Assembly (NCBI RefSeq): GCF_023051175.1
Contig: NZ_JALKII010000008.1
Coordinates: 1 to 64,000, forward strand
Length of the DNA: 64,000 nt
Direction: 5' to 3'
DNA from: Alcanivorax quisquiliarum
Lineage (GTDB): Bacteria > Pseudomonadota > Gammaproteobacteria > Pseudomonadales > Alcanivoracaceae
Shown: piece after piece, positions 7,603 to 16,475 of the stretch
How positions within the stretch are numbered: the first letter of the stretch is position 1
Layout of the letters: each line of letters starts with the position of its first letter
Position numbers and translations under genes: made by a program
The notes under the pieces: generated by a model
What the model saw: only the letters and a program-made list of their open reading frames with translations
What the model was told of the DNA's origin: nothing
Databases searched by the model: none

Positions 7603-9609
7603 TCAATGGCCCAGTGCATAGGATTTGACTTGTCGAGATTGCCACCAGGTGACGGCAATGATCACGCAGCCCATGATCAAACCAATGGTGTCAGTGGGCA
7701 CGCCCTCGAAAATGATCAGCGCCCCGCCTTCCGGCATCATCAACAACACACCTGCCACGGCGGTGAACAACCGGGCCAGTGTTTTCAGATGGCGAAACAG
7801 ATAGCCTTCGATGGCCGCGCCGATCATCAGGAAACCAAACATGGCAGTGGCGAAGGCGATCAACGTACCGATCCATTGCGAGCTACTCATATCGCTTTGC
7901 AGCAGCAATGCCGGGTAAGCGATAAAAACAAACGGCACCAGGAATGCAATTGCACCGAAGCGCATTGCCTCCCAACCAGAGCGCATGAATGGCGCCCCTG
8001 CCAATGAAGCGGCGGCGAACGCGGCCAGGCATACCGGCGGCGTAATCATCGACAACACGCCGAAATAGAGCACGAACAGATGGCTTGCGAGCGGGTCGAA
8101 GCCAGCTGACACCAACACCGGTGCGACCAGCGCAGCCATCAGTACATACAGCGCAGTCGTAGGCATACCCATGCCGAACACGATGGCCGTAATCGCAGTA
8201 ATAAACAGCAGCAGCAACGGCATGGAGCCAGCCACATCGGCAATTGTCAGCCCCAGCGAGAAGCTCAGCCCCGTCAGAGACAGCACCCCGACGATCAGCC
8301 CTGCTGCGGCAGTAATAGTGGCGATTTCCAGCAGGCTGCGTCCGGTTGCTTCAAGAATGCCGAGCAGCGAACGCCAGCCGACGGAGTGCTCCCCCACTAT
8401 TTTCGCAGCCAGCAAGGTCGCGAGCAGGCTGGCGAAAGCCGCTTGTTCAGGGGACCAGCGGAAAGCAAACAGCAGTGCGAACAGCATCAGCAACGGGATC
8501 AGGAACGGCCAGTAACGACGCAGCGCCAGCCTTGCGTTCGGGCGCTCCTCCGCCGTCATCGGCCGCATCCCGTGACGAGCTGCATGAAGGTGAATTTGAA
8601 CCAGCATTGCCACATAGAACAAGATCGCCGGAATGAGGGCAGCCAGAGCTACCTGGGCGTAGGGAATCCCAAGAAACTCCGCCATGATGAACGCGGCCGC
8701 TCCCATGATTGGCGGCAACAATTGTCCGCCTGTAGAGCTGACCGCCTCAATACCGGCCGCCTGCTGCGGCTTGTAGCCACTTTTTTTCATCAACGGAATA
8801 GTGACAATCCCGGTGGTGGCGACATTAGCTACCGCACTGCCGGAGATTGAGCCAAACATCGACGAGGCCAATACCGACGCCTTTGCCGGACCACCTCGGT
8901 AGCGGCCCATTGCGGCCAGAGGGAGATCCATGAACAGCTGACCGCCGCCAAGGCGGAACAGGGCATTGCCCAGCAATACATAAGCAATAACCGTTGAAAC
9001 CACCACGGCCAGAGGCGTACCCAGCATTCCACTAGCATCCAGATGCAGGTAGCTGAACAGGAAATCCAGCTCCGGCGCCTGCCCTTGCAGTGCGCCGGGC
9101 ATCTTGTCGGCGAACGCCGCATACACCAGACAGATCAACACCAGAATCGCCATTGTCGGCCCGGTCAGACGACGTACCGCCTCGATCAACAGCGCGATTG
9201 ATACAGCAGCGACCACCAGGTTCAGATAATATTCCGCCCCCATGCCCATGAAGCCGATCGACATCAGCCACTCGTAGCGAATGGCTGTCTGCAGGCACAG
9301 CAAGAAGCTCAATGCCGCACAAAAAATATCGAACAACGGCGGCCGTCCTGATGCCAGCACCGGCGTGTTAACCCGGGCTGGCTTGAGCAGAAAAGTGACG
9401 GACATTGCCAGACCAAGCACCGCCAGAGATGCTTGCTCGCCCCAGATTGCGTAACCGAAGTAGGACGGGACACTGAAGGCATAAAGAATGCCCGCCACCG
9501 GGATGGCTGCCAACAGCACTCTGGTTAGCAGGAGCCAGCCGCCTTGCAGCCGATCACTGGCCGCCCCGGTGTCCTCCTTCACGATGCGCTGAATCTTTTC
9601 TTCTATCAC
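7603..9609 (-). CDS. TRAP transporter, fused small/large membrane subunits (DctQM type)
   Basis: This 668-residue polytopic membrane protein has about four N-terminal helices (DctQ-like) followed by the large DctM-type permease with ASSMFGSISGSAVANVATTG and GMGMPTTALYVLMAAL motifs. Fused permeases of this size go with TAXI-family binding proteins, and one lies immediately upstream (35 bp gap). It should import the aromatic substrate, driven by a sodium or proton gradient. The start is GTG preceded by AGAGGTG. It is 37 bp ahead of the dioxygenase alpha gene and belongs to the same operon. Confidence 0.9.
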   Translation of the reverse strand: MIEEKIQRIVKEDTGAASDRLQGGWLLLTRVLLAAIPVAGILYAFSVPSYFGYAIWGEQASLAVLGLAMSVTFLLKPARVNTPVLASGRPPLFDIFCAALSFLLCLQTAIRYEWLMSIGFMGMGAEYYLNLVVAAVSIALLIEAVRRLTGPTMAILVLICLVYAAFADKMPGALQGQAPELDFLFSYLHLDASGMLGTPLAVVVSTVIAYVLLGNALFRLGGGQLFMDLPLAAMGRYRGGPAKASVLASSMFGSISGSAVANVATTGIVTIPLMKKSGYKPQQAAGIEAVSSTGGQLLPPIMGAAAFIMAEFLGIPYAQVALAALIPAILFYVAMLVQIHLHAARHGMRPMTAEERPNARLALRRYWPFLIPLLMLFALLFAFRWSPEQAAFASLLATLLAAKIVGEHSVGWRSLLGILEATGRSLLEIATITAAAGLIVGVLSLTGLSFSLGLTIADVAGSMPLLLLFITAITAIVFGMGMPTTALYVLMAALVAPVLVSAGFDPLASHLFVLYFGVLSMITPPVCLAAFAAASLAGAPFMRSGWEAMRFGAIAFLVPFVFIAYPALLLQSDMSSSQWIGTLIAFATAMFGFLMIGAAIEGYLFRHLKTLARLFTAVAGVLLMMPEGGALIIFEGVPTDTIGLIMGCVIIAVTWWQSRQVKSYALGH

Positions 9610-9644
9610 GACGTGTCACCTCTCGCTTTGCGCGTAGAAAACAG

Positions 9645-10649
9645 TCAGCGGGCTGCTTCGAGCAGTGCAGCGCTATGCTGTTCAATACTGTCGGTCCACA
9701 GGCCCTGCTCTTCATAGAAGCGTTTGGCGCCGTCATGCACGGGCAGCGTGAGGTTGTCGGCGATCATGCCTTCCGGCAACCAACGATTGAAAACACCACT
9801 AATGGCACGCAGCTCCCCAATATGTTCGCTGATCATTTTCACCACGGTGTAGACCTGCTCATCCGGCACATCTTTGTTCACCGCCAGATAAAACGGATAG
9901 CTCCAGACATAGGCATCGTCGATCAGGCCGACCGAATCACCAGCCTTGTAGCTCGCCAGCTCACCCGCCGGGAAAGCAGCACGGGTGCGCGCCACCGCAG
10001 CCTCATCACTGTTCATGCTGATAAAACGGATCGGGGTCTGCGCGTTGATTTCCTGCACGATAGCCTGGCCCAGGGGCACACACATGGCAGCGTCTACCCG
10101 GCCTTCGCCCAACGCCTGCACCGCAGTACGCGAGTGCGTGACCGGTACGACCGTGACGTCTTCCCAGTCGAGCCCGAGGTTAGCCATCTGAGCCGTCGCC
10201 AGCTGTTCGCAGGTCTTGTGTGCGGAGAAAGCCCCACTCACGCGCCGCCCTTTGAGATCTGCACCGGTGCGAATATTGGAGTCACGACGCACGATAATGC
10301 CGAGTTCATTGGTGAAGCCCACTGCGGCGAGGCGAAGATTGCGATATTCCTTGCGATAACCCACGCCGCCAACGAACGCTTCGTGTGCATCCGCCGCATT
10401 CAACAGCGCGAACTGGGCGCGACCGGCGTCAACCTGTGGCACATAGACTTGCGGGCCGGACATCGGCGCAGCCAGCACCGTGTAATCGGTTTTCTGTGAG
10501 ACGACGCTCGCGATGGCAGAGCCGGTGGAGTGGACGATGGAGCCGGTGGGCGCCGTCAACAGGCGCAAGGTGCTCGCATGGGCCGAGTTGAGCATTGCTG
10601 CCGCGCCGGCAACCAACAGCGCGATCATTACTGGCTTCTTCAGCATCAT
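9645..10649 (-). CDS. TAXI-family TRAP transporter solute-binding protein
   Basis: A 334-residue periplasmic receptor with a signal peptide (MMLKKPVMIALLVAGAAAM, cleavage after the AHA motif). The mature N-terminus LRLLTAPTGSIVHSTGSAIASVV is typical of TAXI proteins, which begin with a small-molecule-binding Gly/Ser-rich segment. It captures substrate for the fused permease. It is the first gene of the upper operon, with a candidate sigma70 promoter and a stem-loop in its leader. The ligand is presumed to be the aromatic acid used by the dioxygenase. Confidence 0.9.
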   Translation of the reverse strand: MMLKKPVMIALLVAGAAAMLNSAHASTLRLLTAPTGSIVHSTGSAIASVVSQKTDYTVLAAPMSGPQVYVPQVDAGRAQFALLNAADAHEAFVGGVGYRKEYRNLRLAAVGFTNELGIIVRRDSNIRTGADLKGRRVSGAFSAHKTCEQLATAQMANLGLDWEDVTVVPVTHSRTAVQALGEGRVDAAMCVPLGQAIVQEINAQTPIRFISMNSDEAAVARTRAAFPAGELASYKAGDSVGLIDDAYVWSYPFYLAVNKDVPDEQVYTVVKMISEHIGELRAISGVFNRWLPEGMIADNLTLPVHDGAKRFYEEQGLWTDSIEQHSAALLEAAR

Positions 10650-10687
10650 GGCTGTGTTCTCCCGTATTTTTGTCGGTATATATCATC

Positions 10688-10713
10688 GCCCTGCGGGTAG
10701 CGCTCCGCAGGGC
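10688..10713 (-). promoter_or_regulatory. leader stem-loop of the TAXI/TRAP/dioxygenase operon
   Basis: A perfect 9-bp inverted repeat (GCCCTGCGG and CCGCAGGGC) with an 8-nt loop lies between the predicted promoter and the start codon of the TAXI gene. It has no following T-tract, so an RNA stability or regulatory role fits better than termination. Confidence 0.45.
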
Positions 10714-10724
10714 TGATAAGAACG

Positions 10725-10752
10725 ACTATAGCAGCGCTTACCGATTTTTCAA
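10725..10752 (-). promoter_or_regulatory. candidate sigma70 promoter for the TAXI/TRAP/dioxygenase operon
   Basis: On the minus strand a TTGAAA -35 and a TATAGT -10 are separated by 16 bp, about 75 bp upstream of the TAXI ATG. The surrounding DNA (10715-10815) is markedly AT-rich compared with the genes. Confidence 0.55.
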
Positions 10753-10895
10753 TAAAATATATAAATTATTCGCCAATCTAGATAAAACGAGAAAATCATT
10801 AGAAATCATCTAGTTAGCGTTCGTGCAGACGACAGTCCATGCAAACTGCGCGCGAAATGACGTGGTGACAGGCGTCCCGGCTTGCCGGCGATGGG

Positions 10896-10914
10896 TGATA
10901 TCGTAACGATATCA
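10896..10914. promoter_or_regulatory. palindromic operator candidate 1 (GntR-type)
   Basis: TGATATCGTAACGATATCA has perfect 9-bp arms around a single central base. It lies in the 421-bp gap between gntR and the TAXI gene. It shares the core ATAT-NN-TAAC-N-ATAT with a second palindrome upstream of gntR, which suggests one regulator, probably the adjacent GntR/FCD protein. The rest of the 10650-11071 gap holds the promoter and leader described separately and no gene. Confidence 0.6.
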
Positions 10915-11071
10915 GTGCTCACATATTAGGCAGGGTTCGCTGGCGCCGTCCACCTTATCGTAGTCGGGCCGGCGAAGCCCCGCCGCAGCAGGAAGAGAGA
11001 AAACAGGCTTGGGTGTGTAGGGTTTGGTGGAAGGAAGAACCCCCGCAGCCACTCTGGCTCCGAGGGGCGAG

Positions 11072-11788
11072 TCAGCGTACTTCGGCTTCAGCGCTTGCGG
11101 CTTCTTCAGCGCGCCGGAACACTTCCAGTGTGACCTCCATCGTGCGGCGGATATGCAGGCCGGTCGCCTCACAGGCTTCCTCCGCCCGGCGACCGAGTGC
11201 GGCGTCATAGATAGCCCGGTGCTCCTCGTGCACGTCACGCGGCACATGCTCGGTAAGCAGTGAAATATTGCGATAGCGCTTGTGCTGATCGTAAAGCGTA
11301 CGGTGCATGCGCAGCAGCAATGGTGAACGGCAGCCCGACAACAGCGCCGCATGAAATTCTTCGTTAGCCCGCTCGCGCGCACTGAAGCTGCCTTGGCCCT
11401 CTTCCAGTTTCGAGAGCCGGTAATACGCCGCCACCAATCTTTCTTCCCAGGCCTCATTGCCATTGGTAATGCTGTTTCGCAGGGCTTCTGTCTCAATCAG
11501 GATACGAACCTGCGTAATGTCCTGGAGGTCCGCCACACTCATGGGCACGACACGAAAGCCACGCTGGCCCTCGGATATGACAAAACCATCGGCGCTGAGA
11601 CGACTGAGTGCCTCACGCAGCGGGGTGGCCCCCACCTCGTACTGGCCACGCAACTGCTCGACGCGCAACTTGGCGCCGGGCTTCAGACGGCCTGCGATCA
11701 CATCGGCTCGCAGCATCAGGTAGGCCTGATCGGTCAGTGTCTTAGGCCTTCCGTCATCATACGGCGAAGGCGCCCCTGACATATTCAT
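11072..11788 (-). CDS. GntR-family transcriptional regulator (FCD subfamily)
   Basis: A 238-residue regulator. The N-terminal winged helix carries the GntR signature (LKPGAKLRVEQLRGQYEVGATPLREALSRLSADGFV). The C-terminal FCD ligand-binding domain has the expected metal/ligand residues in REALRN...NEEFHAAL and the terminal EEHRAIYDAAL helix. FCD regulators usually repress catabolic operons until a pathway acid or intermediate binds. It is read in the same direction as the TAXI/dioxygenase operon it most likely controls and has palindromes on both sides. Confidence 0.88.
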   Translation of the reverse strand: MNMSGAPSPYDDGRPKTLTDQAYLMLRADVIAGRLKPGAKLRVEQLRGQYEVGATPLREALSRLSADGFVISEGQRGFRVVPMSVADLQDITQVRILIETEALRNSITNGNEAWEERLVAAYYRLSKLEEGQGSFSARERANEEFHAALLSGCRSPLLLRMHRTLYDQHKRYRNISLLTEHVPRDVHEEHRAIYDAALGRRAEEACEATGLHIRRTMEVTLEVFRRAEEAASAEAEVR

Positions 11789-11905
11789 TCAACACCTATT
11801 TTGAAAGGATTCATGTGGCTTTGCCGTGCGGCCCGGCAGTAGCACCGGCGTTCACTGGCCCTGTCGTGGCAGCCAGGCAGGTAGCGTATTTTTAATGTGT
11901 GCGGC

Positions 11906-11924
11906 TTATATGATAACCATATAA
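11906..11924. promoter_or_regulatory. palindromic operator candidate 2 (GntR-type)
   Basis: TTATATGATAACCATATAA has 7-bp arms and a 5-bp centre, 118 bp upstream of the gntR start. Aligned to the palindrome at 10896 it matches at 14 of 19 positions, including ATAT, TAAC and ATAT. An autoregulatory site is the simplest reading. The gap 11789-12160 holds nothing else I can support. Confidence 0.55.
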
Positions 11925-12160
11925 ACCGCTATCCGGTAAATCCACTGCGCCCTGAACGGCGATACAGCACGCGCCAGAGCGACGGCAACGCCTGCACCAA
12001 AGGGCAGTGCTGGCTCGCTGAACAACCCCACAGTGGCAAATAGGAAACCGCAGTCCGAATGCACAACGCCCCGCTGCCGAACCACCTCAGGCAGCTCGAT
12101 CACGGGGCGCAAGAGCCAGCCCTGGTGGGCCGACGGTCGCTGATGTTGCCCGTCAGGCGA

Positions 12161-12637
12161 TCAGCTTTCGACGTCCATCTGTGATTGCAGGAAGTTTTCC
12201 AGACCCACCTTGTCGATCAGGCCCAGCTGTGTCTCCAGCCAGTCGATGTGCTCCTCTTCGGATTCGAGGATTTCGTTGAACAGGTCACGCGAAACGTAAT
12301 CTTTCACCGAATCGCAGTATTCGATTGCATCACGCAGCAATGGCACCGCATCGTATTCAAGTTGCAGATCGCACTTGAGCATTTCCACGGTATTTTCACC
12401 GATCCTCAGCTTGCCCAGATCCTGCAGGTTGGGAATGCCTTCCAGAAACAGAATACGCTGAATCAGCTTGTCGGCGTGCTTCATCTCGTCAATAGATTCT
12501 TCGTATTCCTTGCGGCCCAGCTTCTCCAGGCCCCAGTCCTGATACATCCGTGCGTGCAGGAAATACTGGTTAATCGCGACCAATTCGTTCCCCAAAGCCT
12601 TGTTGAGGTACTCGATCACTTTCGTATCACCTTGCAT
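12161..12637 (-). CDS. bfr: bacterioferritin
   Basis: A 158-residue heme-containing ferritin subunit. Ferroxidase residues are where expected (Glu18, Glu51, His54, with later Glu pairs in LQLEYDAVP and [10 protein letters not shown]), and Met52 in DEMKHAD is the axial heme ligand. Twenty-four subunits form a cytosolic iron-storage shell. GGAGC precedes the ATG. It follows bfd on the same strand after a 251-bp gap that shows no gene. Iron release would use the Bfd partner. Confidence 0.95.
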   Translation of the reverse strand: MQGDTKVIEYLNKALGNELVAINQYFLHARMYQDWGLEKLGRKEYEESIDEMKHADKLIQRILFLEGIPNLQDLGKLRIGENTVEMLKCDLQLEYDAVPLLRDAIEYCDSVKDYVSRDLFNEILESEEEHIDWLETQLGLIDKVGLENFLQSQMDVES

Positions 12638-12888
12638 GGTCTTGCTCCATCGGAAATCGCGGGGGACTCTATTGTTGGCGACCGGCCGTCGGGGTGCAAC
12701 CGCGCATTCTCAGCGGCAAACGAAAGCGGGAAACAGAACGCCAATGACTATCGCTCTTGACTGCAATAACAAGAGCGGAAAGGAGAGGACGAAAGCACGA
12801 ATTGATTCAAGGCAGAATAAAACGCGACACACCAAGGGCGGCCCTGGTGTGCCGGATCAGATCGCTAACGGAAAAAACAACAGTACGC

Positions 12889-13119
12889 TCAAGCCGGCTG
12901 GGGTATGAACATGACCGGCTCGGCTTGCCTGGCTACATAAACCTGCGCAGCAGCTTCGGCACGGGCGGACCGAATCTCCTCACGCGCCTGGCGGGCGCAC
13001 TTGCCACACTGACTCGCCACCCCGAGTTCCCGACGAAGATCGCGCAAACTATCGCAGCCCTGGTGGACTGCATCCCGTATCTGGCCGTCAGTGATGCCCT
13101 TGCAGAGACAAACGTACAT
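12889..13119 (-). CDS. bfd: bacterioferritin-associated ferredoxin
   Basis: A 76-residue [2Fe-2S] protein with the BFD-like cysteine pattern CxC near residues 4-6 (MYVCLCKGIT) and CxxC in SQCGKCARQAR. It binds bacterioferritin and reduces the stored iron for release under iron starvation. A perfect 7-1-7 Fur box lies about 50 bp upstream, consistent with iron repression. Confidence 0.93.
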   Translation of the reverse strand: MYVCLCKGITDGQIRDAVHQGCDSLRDLRRELGVASQCGKCARQAREEIRSARAEAAAQVYVARQAEPVMFIPQPA

Positions 13120-13167
13120 CAGATTGATCCGTAGTCAGTGATCCGATGAACGAGATAGTAAGGCTAA

Positions 13168-13182
13168 TGATAATGATTATCA
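13168..13182. promoter_or_regulatory. Fur box upstream of bfd
   Basis: TGATAATGATTATCA is a perfect 7-1-7 Fur site. It lies 49 bp upstream of the bfd ATG on the minus strand. The interval 13183-13372 holds no gene I can support. Confidence 0.85.
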
Positions 13183-13372
13183 AGTGGTTTCAGGAAGCAG
13201 TCGCACCTCCTGCTTCCAAAAAAATAAACCAGTCAATTCATTGCCTTACGAGAACATCAATGCCAGAAAACACAACAATTTGCGAGAACATGGAAAGGGC
13301 GAAGGAAAAAAAAGGGTAACAACGCAGCAATCAGGCCGGCGCAGCGTTCACTGCTCCGGCCAAGCCGCCGTG

Positions 13373-13822
13373 TCAGACCCCGCCTGCTGCGGCCGGGTGG
13401 CCCGCTCGCTCCAGTGCGTCCTGCACCTCCGGCGGCATATAGGTTTCATCATGCTTGGCCAGCACTTCCGTAGCCTCGAAACGCTGCTGGCTCACCAGCG
13501 TGCCGTTGGCCACCACGCCCTGCCCTTCGCGAAACAGATCCGGCAGGATGCCCTGATAGTAGACGGTAAACGAGCCCGCACCATCGGTAATATCAAACTG
13601 CACTTTCAGGCTTTCCGCATCACGGCGCACCGTGCCGTCCACCACCAGCCCGCCCACGCGCATACGCTGGCCCACGGGCGCTTCGCCCGATACCACCTGC
13701 TGCGGGGTATAGAACAGATTGATGTTGCCCGAAATTGCGTACAGCAACAGCCCGACTGCCAGCGCGACACCGGCAAAGGCGCCGAGCACGATAAGCAGCC
13801 GTTGTTTGCGTACCGGATTCAT
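13373..13822 (-). CDS. ccmE: cytochrome c maturation heme chaperone CcmE
   Basis: A 149-residue periplasmic heme chaperone anchored by one N-terminal helix (residues 9-29). His124 in [13 protein letters not shown] is the residue that binds heme covalently, with Tyr128 nearby. It receives heme from CcmC and hands it to CcmF. The ATG overlaps the ccmD stop (ATGA). It is the last ccm gene in view; ccmF, ccmG and ccmH do not follow. Confidence 0.95.
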   Translation of the reverse strand: MNPVRKQRLLIVLGAFAGVALAVGLLLYAISGNINLFYTPQQVVSGEAPVGQRMRVGGLVVDGTVRRDAESLKVQFDITDGAGSFTVYYQGILPDLFREGQGVVANGTLVSQQRFEATEVLAKHDETYMPPEVQDALERAGHPAAAGGV

Positions 13823-14004
13823 GGCTTCTCCTGCATTGCCTGTCGTTGAAGTTGTCGTTTCAGATCAGCTCGCACAGTGCGGCTGTGCCACAGCGCCCAG
13901 GCCACATTGGCAGCGATCAACGCCACCCCGATACCAAAAGCACTCCACACATACGGGCCGTGGGTGCCCATTTGCCACAGCGCCGACCAAGACTCGAAAT
14001 ACAT
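13819..14004 (-). CDS. ccmD: heme exporter protein CcmD
   Basis: A 61-residue small membrane protein with one transmembrane helix ([20 protein letters not shown]) and a basic cytosolic tail, the standard CcmD layout. It is needed for release of holo-CcmE from the CcmABC complex. The start at 14004 overlaps the ccmC stop (TGATG). Confidence 0.9.
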   Translation of the reverse strand: MYFESWSALWQMGTHGPYVWSAFGIGVALIAANVAWALWHSRTVRADLKRQLQRQAMQEKP

Positions 14005-14936
14005 CAGCGCAATACCTCCTTCACCCAGCGGCTGCGGCGTTCGCGCCACAGCACTTCAGTGCGTGTGCGAATCAGCACGGCCACAGCGAACAGGAAATAG
14101 GTACCGAACATGGAGATCAGCAGCGGCGCCAGCATGCTCGGGTGAATCTGGCTGCCGCCTGCACCGAAGATGCTCATGGAACTGCCCTGATGCAGGCTAT
14201 GCCACCAATCCACCGAATAGCGCACGATCACCACATTGATGATGCCCACCAGGCTCAGCAGGCTCGCGGCGCGGCCCGCCTGGCGCGGATCGGCAATGGC
14301 GTTCTGCAAGCCCATGACACCCAGATACATGAAGAACAGAATCAGCATCGAGGTCAGCCGGGCGTCCCAGATCCAGTAGGTGCCCCATGTCGGCCGGCCC
14401 CAGATAGCGCCGGTAATCAGCGCCACCGCAGCCAGTGTGGCACCAAAGGGCGCAATTGCCTTGATCGCCACTTCGGCCATCTTCATGCGCCACACCAGCG
14501 ACACCAGCCCGCAGATACCCATCGCCATATAGCCCATCATGGCGCCGCTGGCGGCAGGCACATGCAGATAAATGATGCGGTAACTGTTCCCTTGCTCGTG
14601 ATGCGGCGGCGAGAACGCCAGACCCCAGATCAGCCCCACCAGCAGCAAGCCGCCGCTGAGCGCCACCAGATAAGGCAGCAACACACCGCTGATGCGATAG
14701 AAATGCCGTGGCGAGCCGAGCTGGTGATACCAGCGCACCAGCGCCTGCCAGTACCAATGCGGATAACGTACCGCACCGAAATAGAACAGCACTGACAGCA
14801 GGTATCCGCCCACCACCAGCACCGTGCGATTGGGCTGCGGTGCCTGCCAGAATACATACAGCGCCACAGCCACCAGCAGCCCCAGGCCGCTCCACAGGTA
14901 GAAATGGCCGGGCACCGGCCGCGCTGTTTCAGTCAT
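14004..14936 (-). CDS. ccmC: heme transporter CcmC with an extended N-terminus
   Basis: This protein contains the CcmC tryptophan-rich WWD-type motif (WGTYWIWDARLTS) and periplasmic His residues for heme binding in six core helices. It loads heme onto CcmE. With the AGAGG-supported ATG at 14936 it has 310 residues; an ATG at 14993, 5 bp after the ccmB stop, would give 329. The usual family length is about 245. The extra 65-80 residues carry two predicted membrane helices (near FYLWSGLGLLVAVALY and VLVVGGYLLSVLFY) before the normal start region RWYHQLGSPRHFYRISG. The extension could be native to this lineage or a relic of a fused small gene. Confidence 0.88.
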   Translation of the reverse strand: MTETARPVPGHFYLWSGLGLLVAVALYVFWQAPQPNRTVLVVGGYLLSVLFYFGAVRYPHWYWQALVRWYHQLGSPRHFYRISGVLLPYLVALSGGLLLVGLIWGLAFSPPHHEQGNSYRIIYLHVPAASGAMMGYMAMGICGLVSLVWRMKMAEVAIKAIAPFGATLAAVALITGAIWGRPTWGTYWIWDARLTSMLILFFMYLGVMGLQNAIADPRQAGRAASLLSLVGIINVVIVRYSVDWWHSLHQGSSMSIFGAGGSQIHPSMLAPLLISMFGTYFLFAVAVLIRTRTEVLWRERRSRWVKEVLR

Positions 14937-14998
14937 GCCTCTACTCGCGTGTACGTCATCGGTTTCCTTGCTCTGCCTTACGCTGCTCTGCACTGCAC

Positions 14999-15667
14999 TC
15001 AGTCACCGCTGGATATACGCAGCCCCAGCGCCACGGCAAACGGCCCCAGGCTCACTGCCAACGCCAATATAGCGCCTAAAACAGCCAGCACGCTGCTGAC
15101 CTCCATGCCATCCAGCGCCCGCCCGACACTGCCAGCGCCAAATACCAGCACCGGCACATAAAGCGGCAGCACCAGCAACGCCAGCAGGATGCCCCCGCGG
15201 CGCACACTCACCGTCAATGCCGCGCCTATCGCGCCGATTACCGTGAGCGCCGGCGTGCCCAGCAGCAAGCTTTGCCAGAGCGTGTCCAGCACCTCTACCG
15301 GCAAATACGTCATATAACCCAGCAGCGGCGCCACCAGCACCAGCGGCAGGCCGGTCAGCAACCAGTGCGCGCACAACCGCGCCAGCACAGGTAGATACAA
15401 TTCGCCCGGCGCCACCAGCAGCTGCTCCAGCGCGCCGCATTCCTCGTCACGGCGGAACAGGCTGTCCAGTGACAACATCACCGCCAGCAGGGCTGCCACC
15501 CAGACCACGCCCGGCGCCAGCAGGCGCAGCGTCTCCGGGGAGGGCGTCAGGGCCAGCGGGAACAGGCTGACCACCACCACAAAGAAAAACAGCGGATTGA
15601 TGATTTCCGCTGGCGTGCGCAGCCCCAGCAACAGCTCCCGGCGTAGCGTGGCAGCAAATACGCTCAT
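14999..15667 (-). CDS. ccmB: heme exporter protein CcmB
   Basis: A 222-residue integral membrane subunit with six hydrophobic segments and the N-terminal FAATLRRELLLGLRTPAEIINPLFFF signature of CcmB. It pairs with the ATPase CcmA and with CcmC and CcmD to release heme-loaded CcmE. Its ATG overlaps the ccmA stop. Confidence 0.93.
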   Translation of the reverse strand: MSVFAATLRRELLLGLRTPAEIINPLFFFVVVVSLFPLALTPSPETLRLLAPGVVWVAALLAVMLSLDSLFRRDEECGALEQLLVAPGELYLPVLARLCAHWLLTGLPLVLVAPLLGYMTYLPVEVLDTLWQSLLLGTPALTVIGAIGAALTVSVRRGGILLALLVLPLYVPVLVFGAGSVGRALDGMEVSSVLAVLGAILALAVSLGPFAVALGLRISSGD

Positions 15668-16296
15668 GCGCCCTGCCCTCCGAGGTGAATCTGCCGGGTA
15701 TCCGTCGCCAGCCGGTGATGCGAAGTGTAAATCACCAGCGTGCCGGCAGCAGCCTGCTTGCGCAGCCGTTGCTCGATCATCTCGACGCCGGTGGCATCAA
15801 TCGCAGTGAAAGGCTCATCCAGAATCCAGACCGCCTTGCCCGGCAGCCATAGCCGGGCCAGCGCCACACGCCGCTTCTGGCCCGCCGACATCGTAGCAAC
15901 GGGTGCATCGTCGTAGCCGGCCAGGCCGACCGCCGACAGCGCGGCGGGAATCATCGCAGCCGGCTGATCATGCAAGGCACACAGCCAACGCAGGTTTTCC
16001 TGGGCGGTAAGCTCTTCTCGCAGGCCAGCGAGGTGGCCAAGGAACAGGATCTGGTCATGGGCGCTGGCGTGCCGGGCGCCCGGCACTTGCCAGCGTACGC
16101 GGCCATCATGGAAACCGTGCAGGCCAGCGAGAATGCGCAGCAGCGTGGTCTTGCCGGTGCCGTTGGCTCCGGCCACCTGCCAGATCTCGCCAGCGCAGGC
16201 CTGAAAGGCAAGATCACGGAACAATATCCGCTCGTCGCGCTCGCAGCCAAGCTGTTCAACCCGCAGAATGGGTGATGTGGGTGTGGTCGGGCTCAC
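15664..16296 (-). CDS. ccmA: cytochrome c biogenesis ATP-binding protein CcmA
   Basis: A 210-residue ABC ATPase. Walker A is GANGTGKTT, the signature is MSAGQKRR, and Walker B is WILDEPFTAID, followed by the switch histidine in TSHH. ATP hydrolysis releases holo-CcmE from CcmCD. It is the first gene of the ccmABCDE run, and every junction except ccmB-ccmC overlaps. Confidence 0.94.
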   Translation of the reverse strand: MSPTTPTSPILRVEQLGCERDERILFRDLAFQACAGEIWQVAGANGTGKTTLLRILAGLHGFHDGRVRWQVPGARHASAHDQILFLGHLAGLREELTAQENLRWLCALHDQPAAMIPAALSAVGLAGYDDAPVATMSAGQKRRVALARLWLPGKAVWILDEPFTAIDATGVEMIEQRLRKQAAAGTLVIYTSHHRLATDTRQIHLGGQGA

Positions 16297-16475
16297 GTAC
16301 TCTCACTGAGGCAGGTCCGGCGGCGGCGCAGTATATCACGCTGCAGCCGCCGGTTCGCCCTTCGCCCACCCGGATTGTCTTGATCTGGCGCAATGAAAGC
16401 ATCGCCGGCGCTGGTGATTGATCCGCCCGGCGCAGCACGCCAGAATCGCGGCGGGCAGTGGCTGGAGAAACGCTC

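Noticed and set aside
11906-12112. 68-residue minus-strand frame between gntR and bfr
   Set aside because: No ribosome-binding site and no recognisable sequence; it overlaps the operator palindrome.
13719-14795. 358-residue plus-strand frame across ccmC-ccmD
   Set aside because: It is His/Gln-rich low complexity, typical of antisense translation of hydrophobic GC-rich genes.
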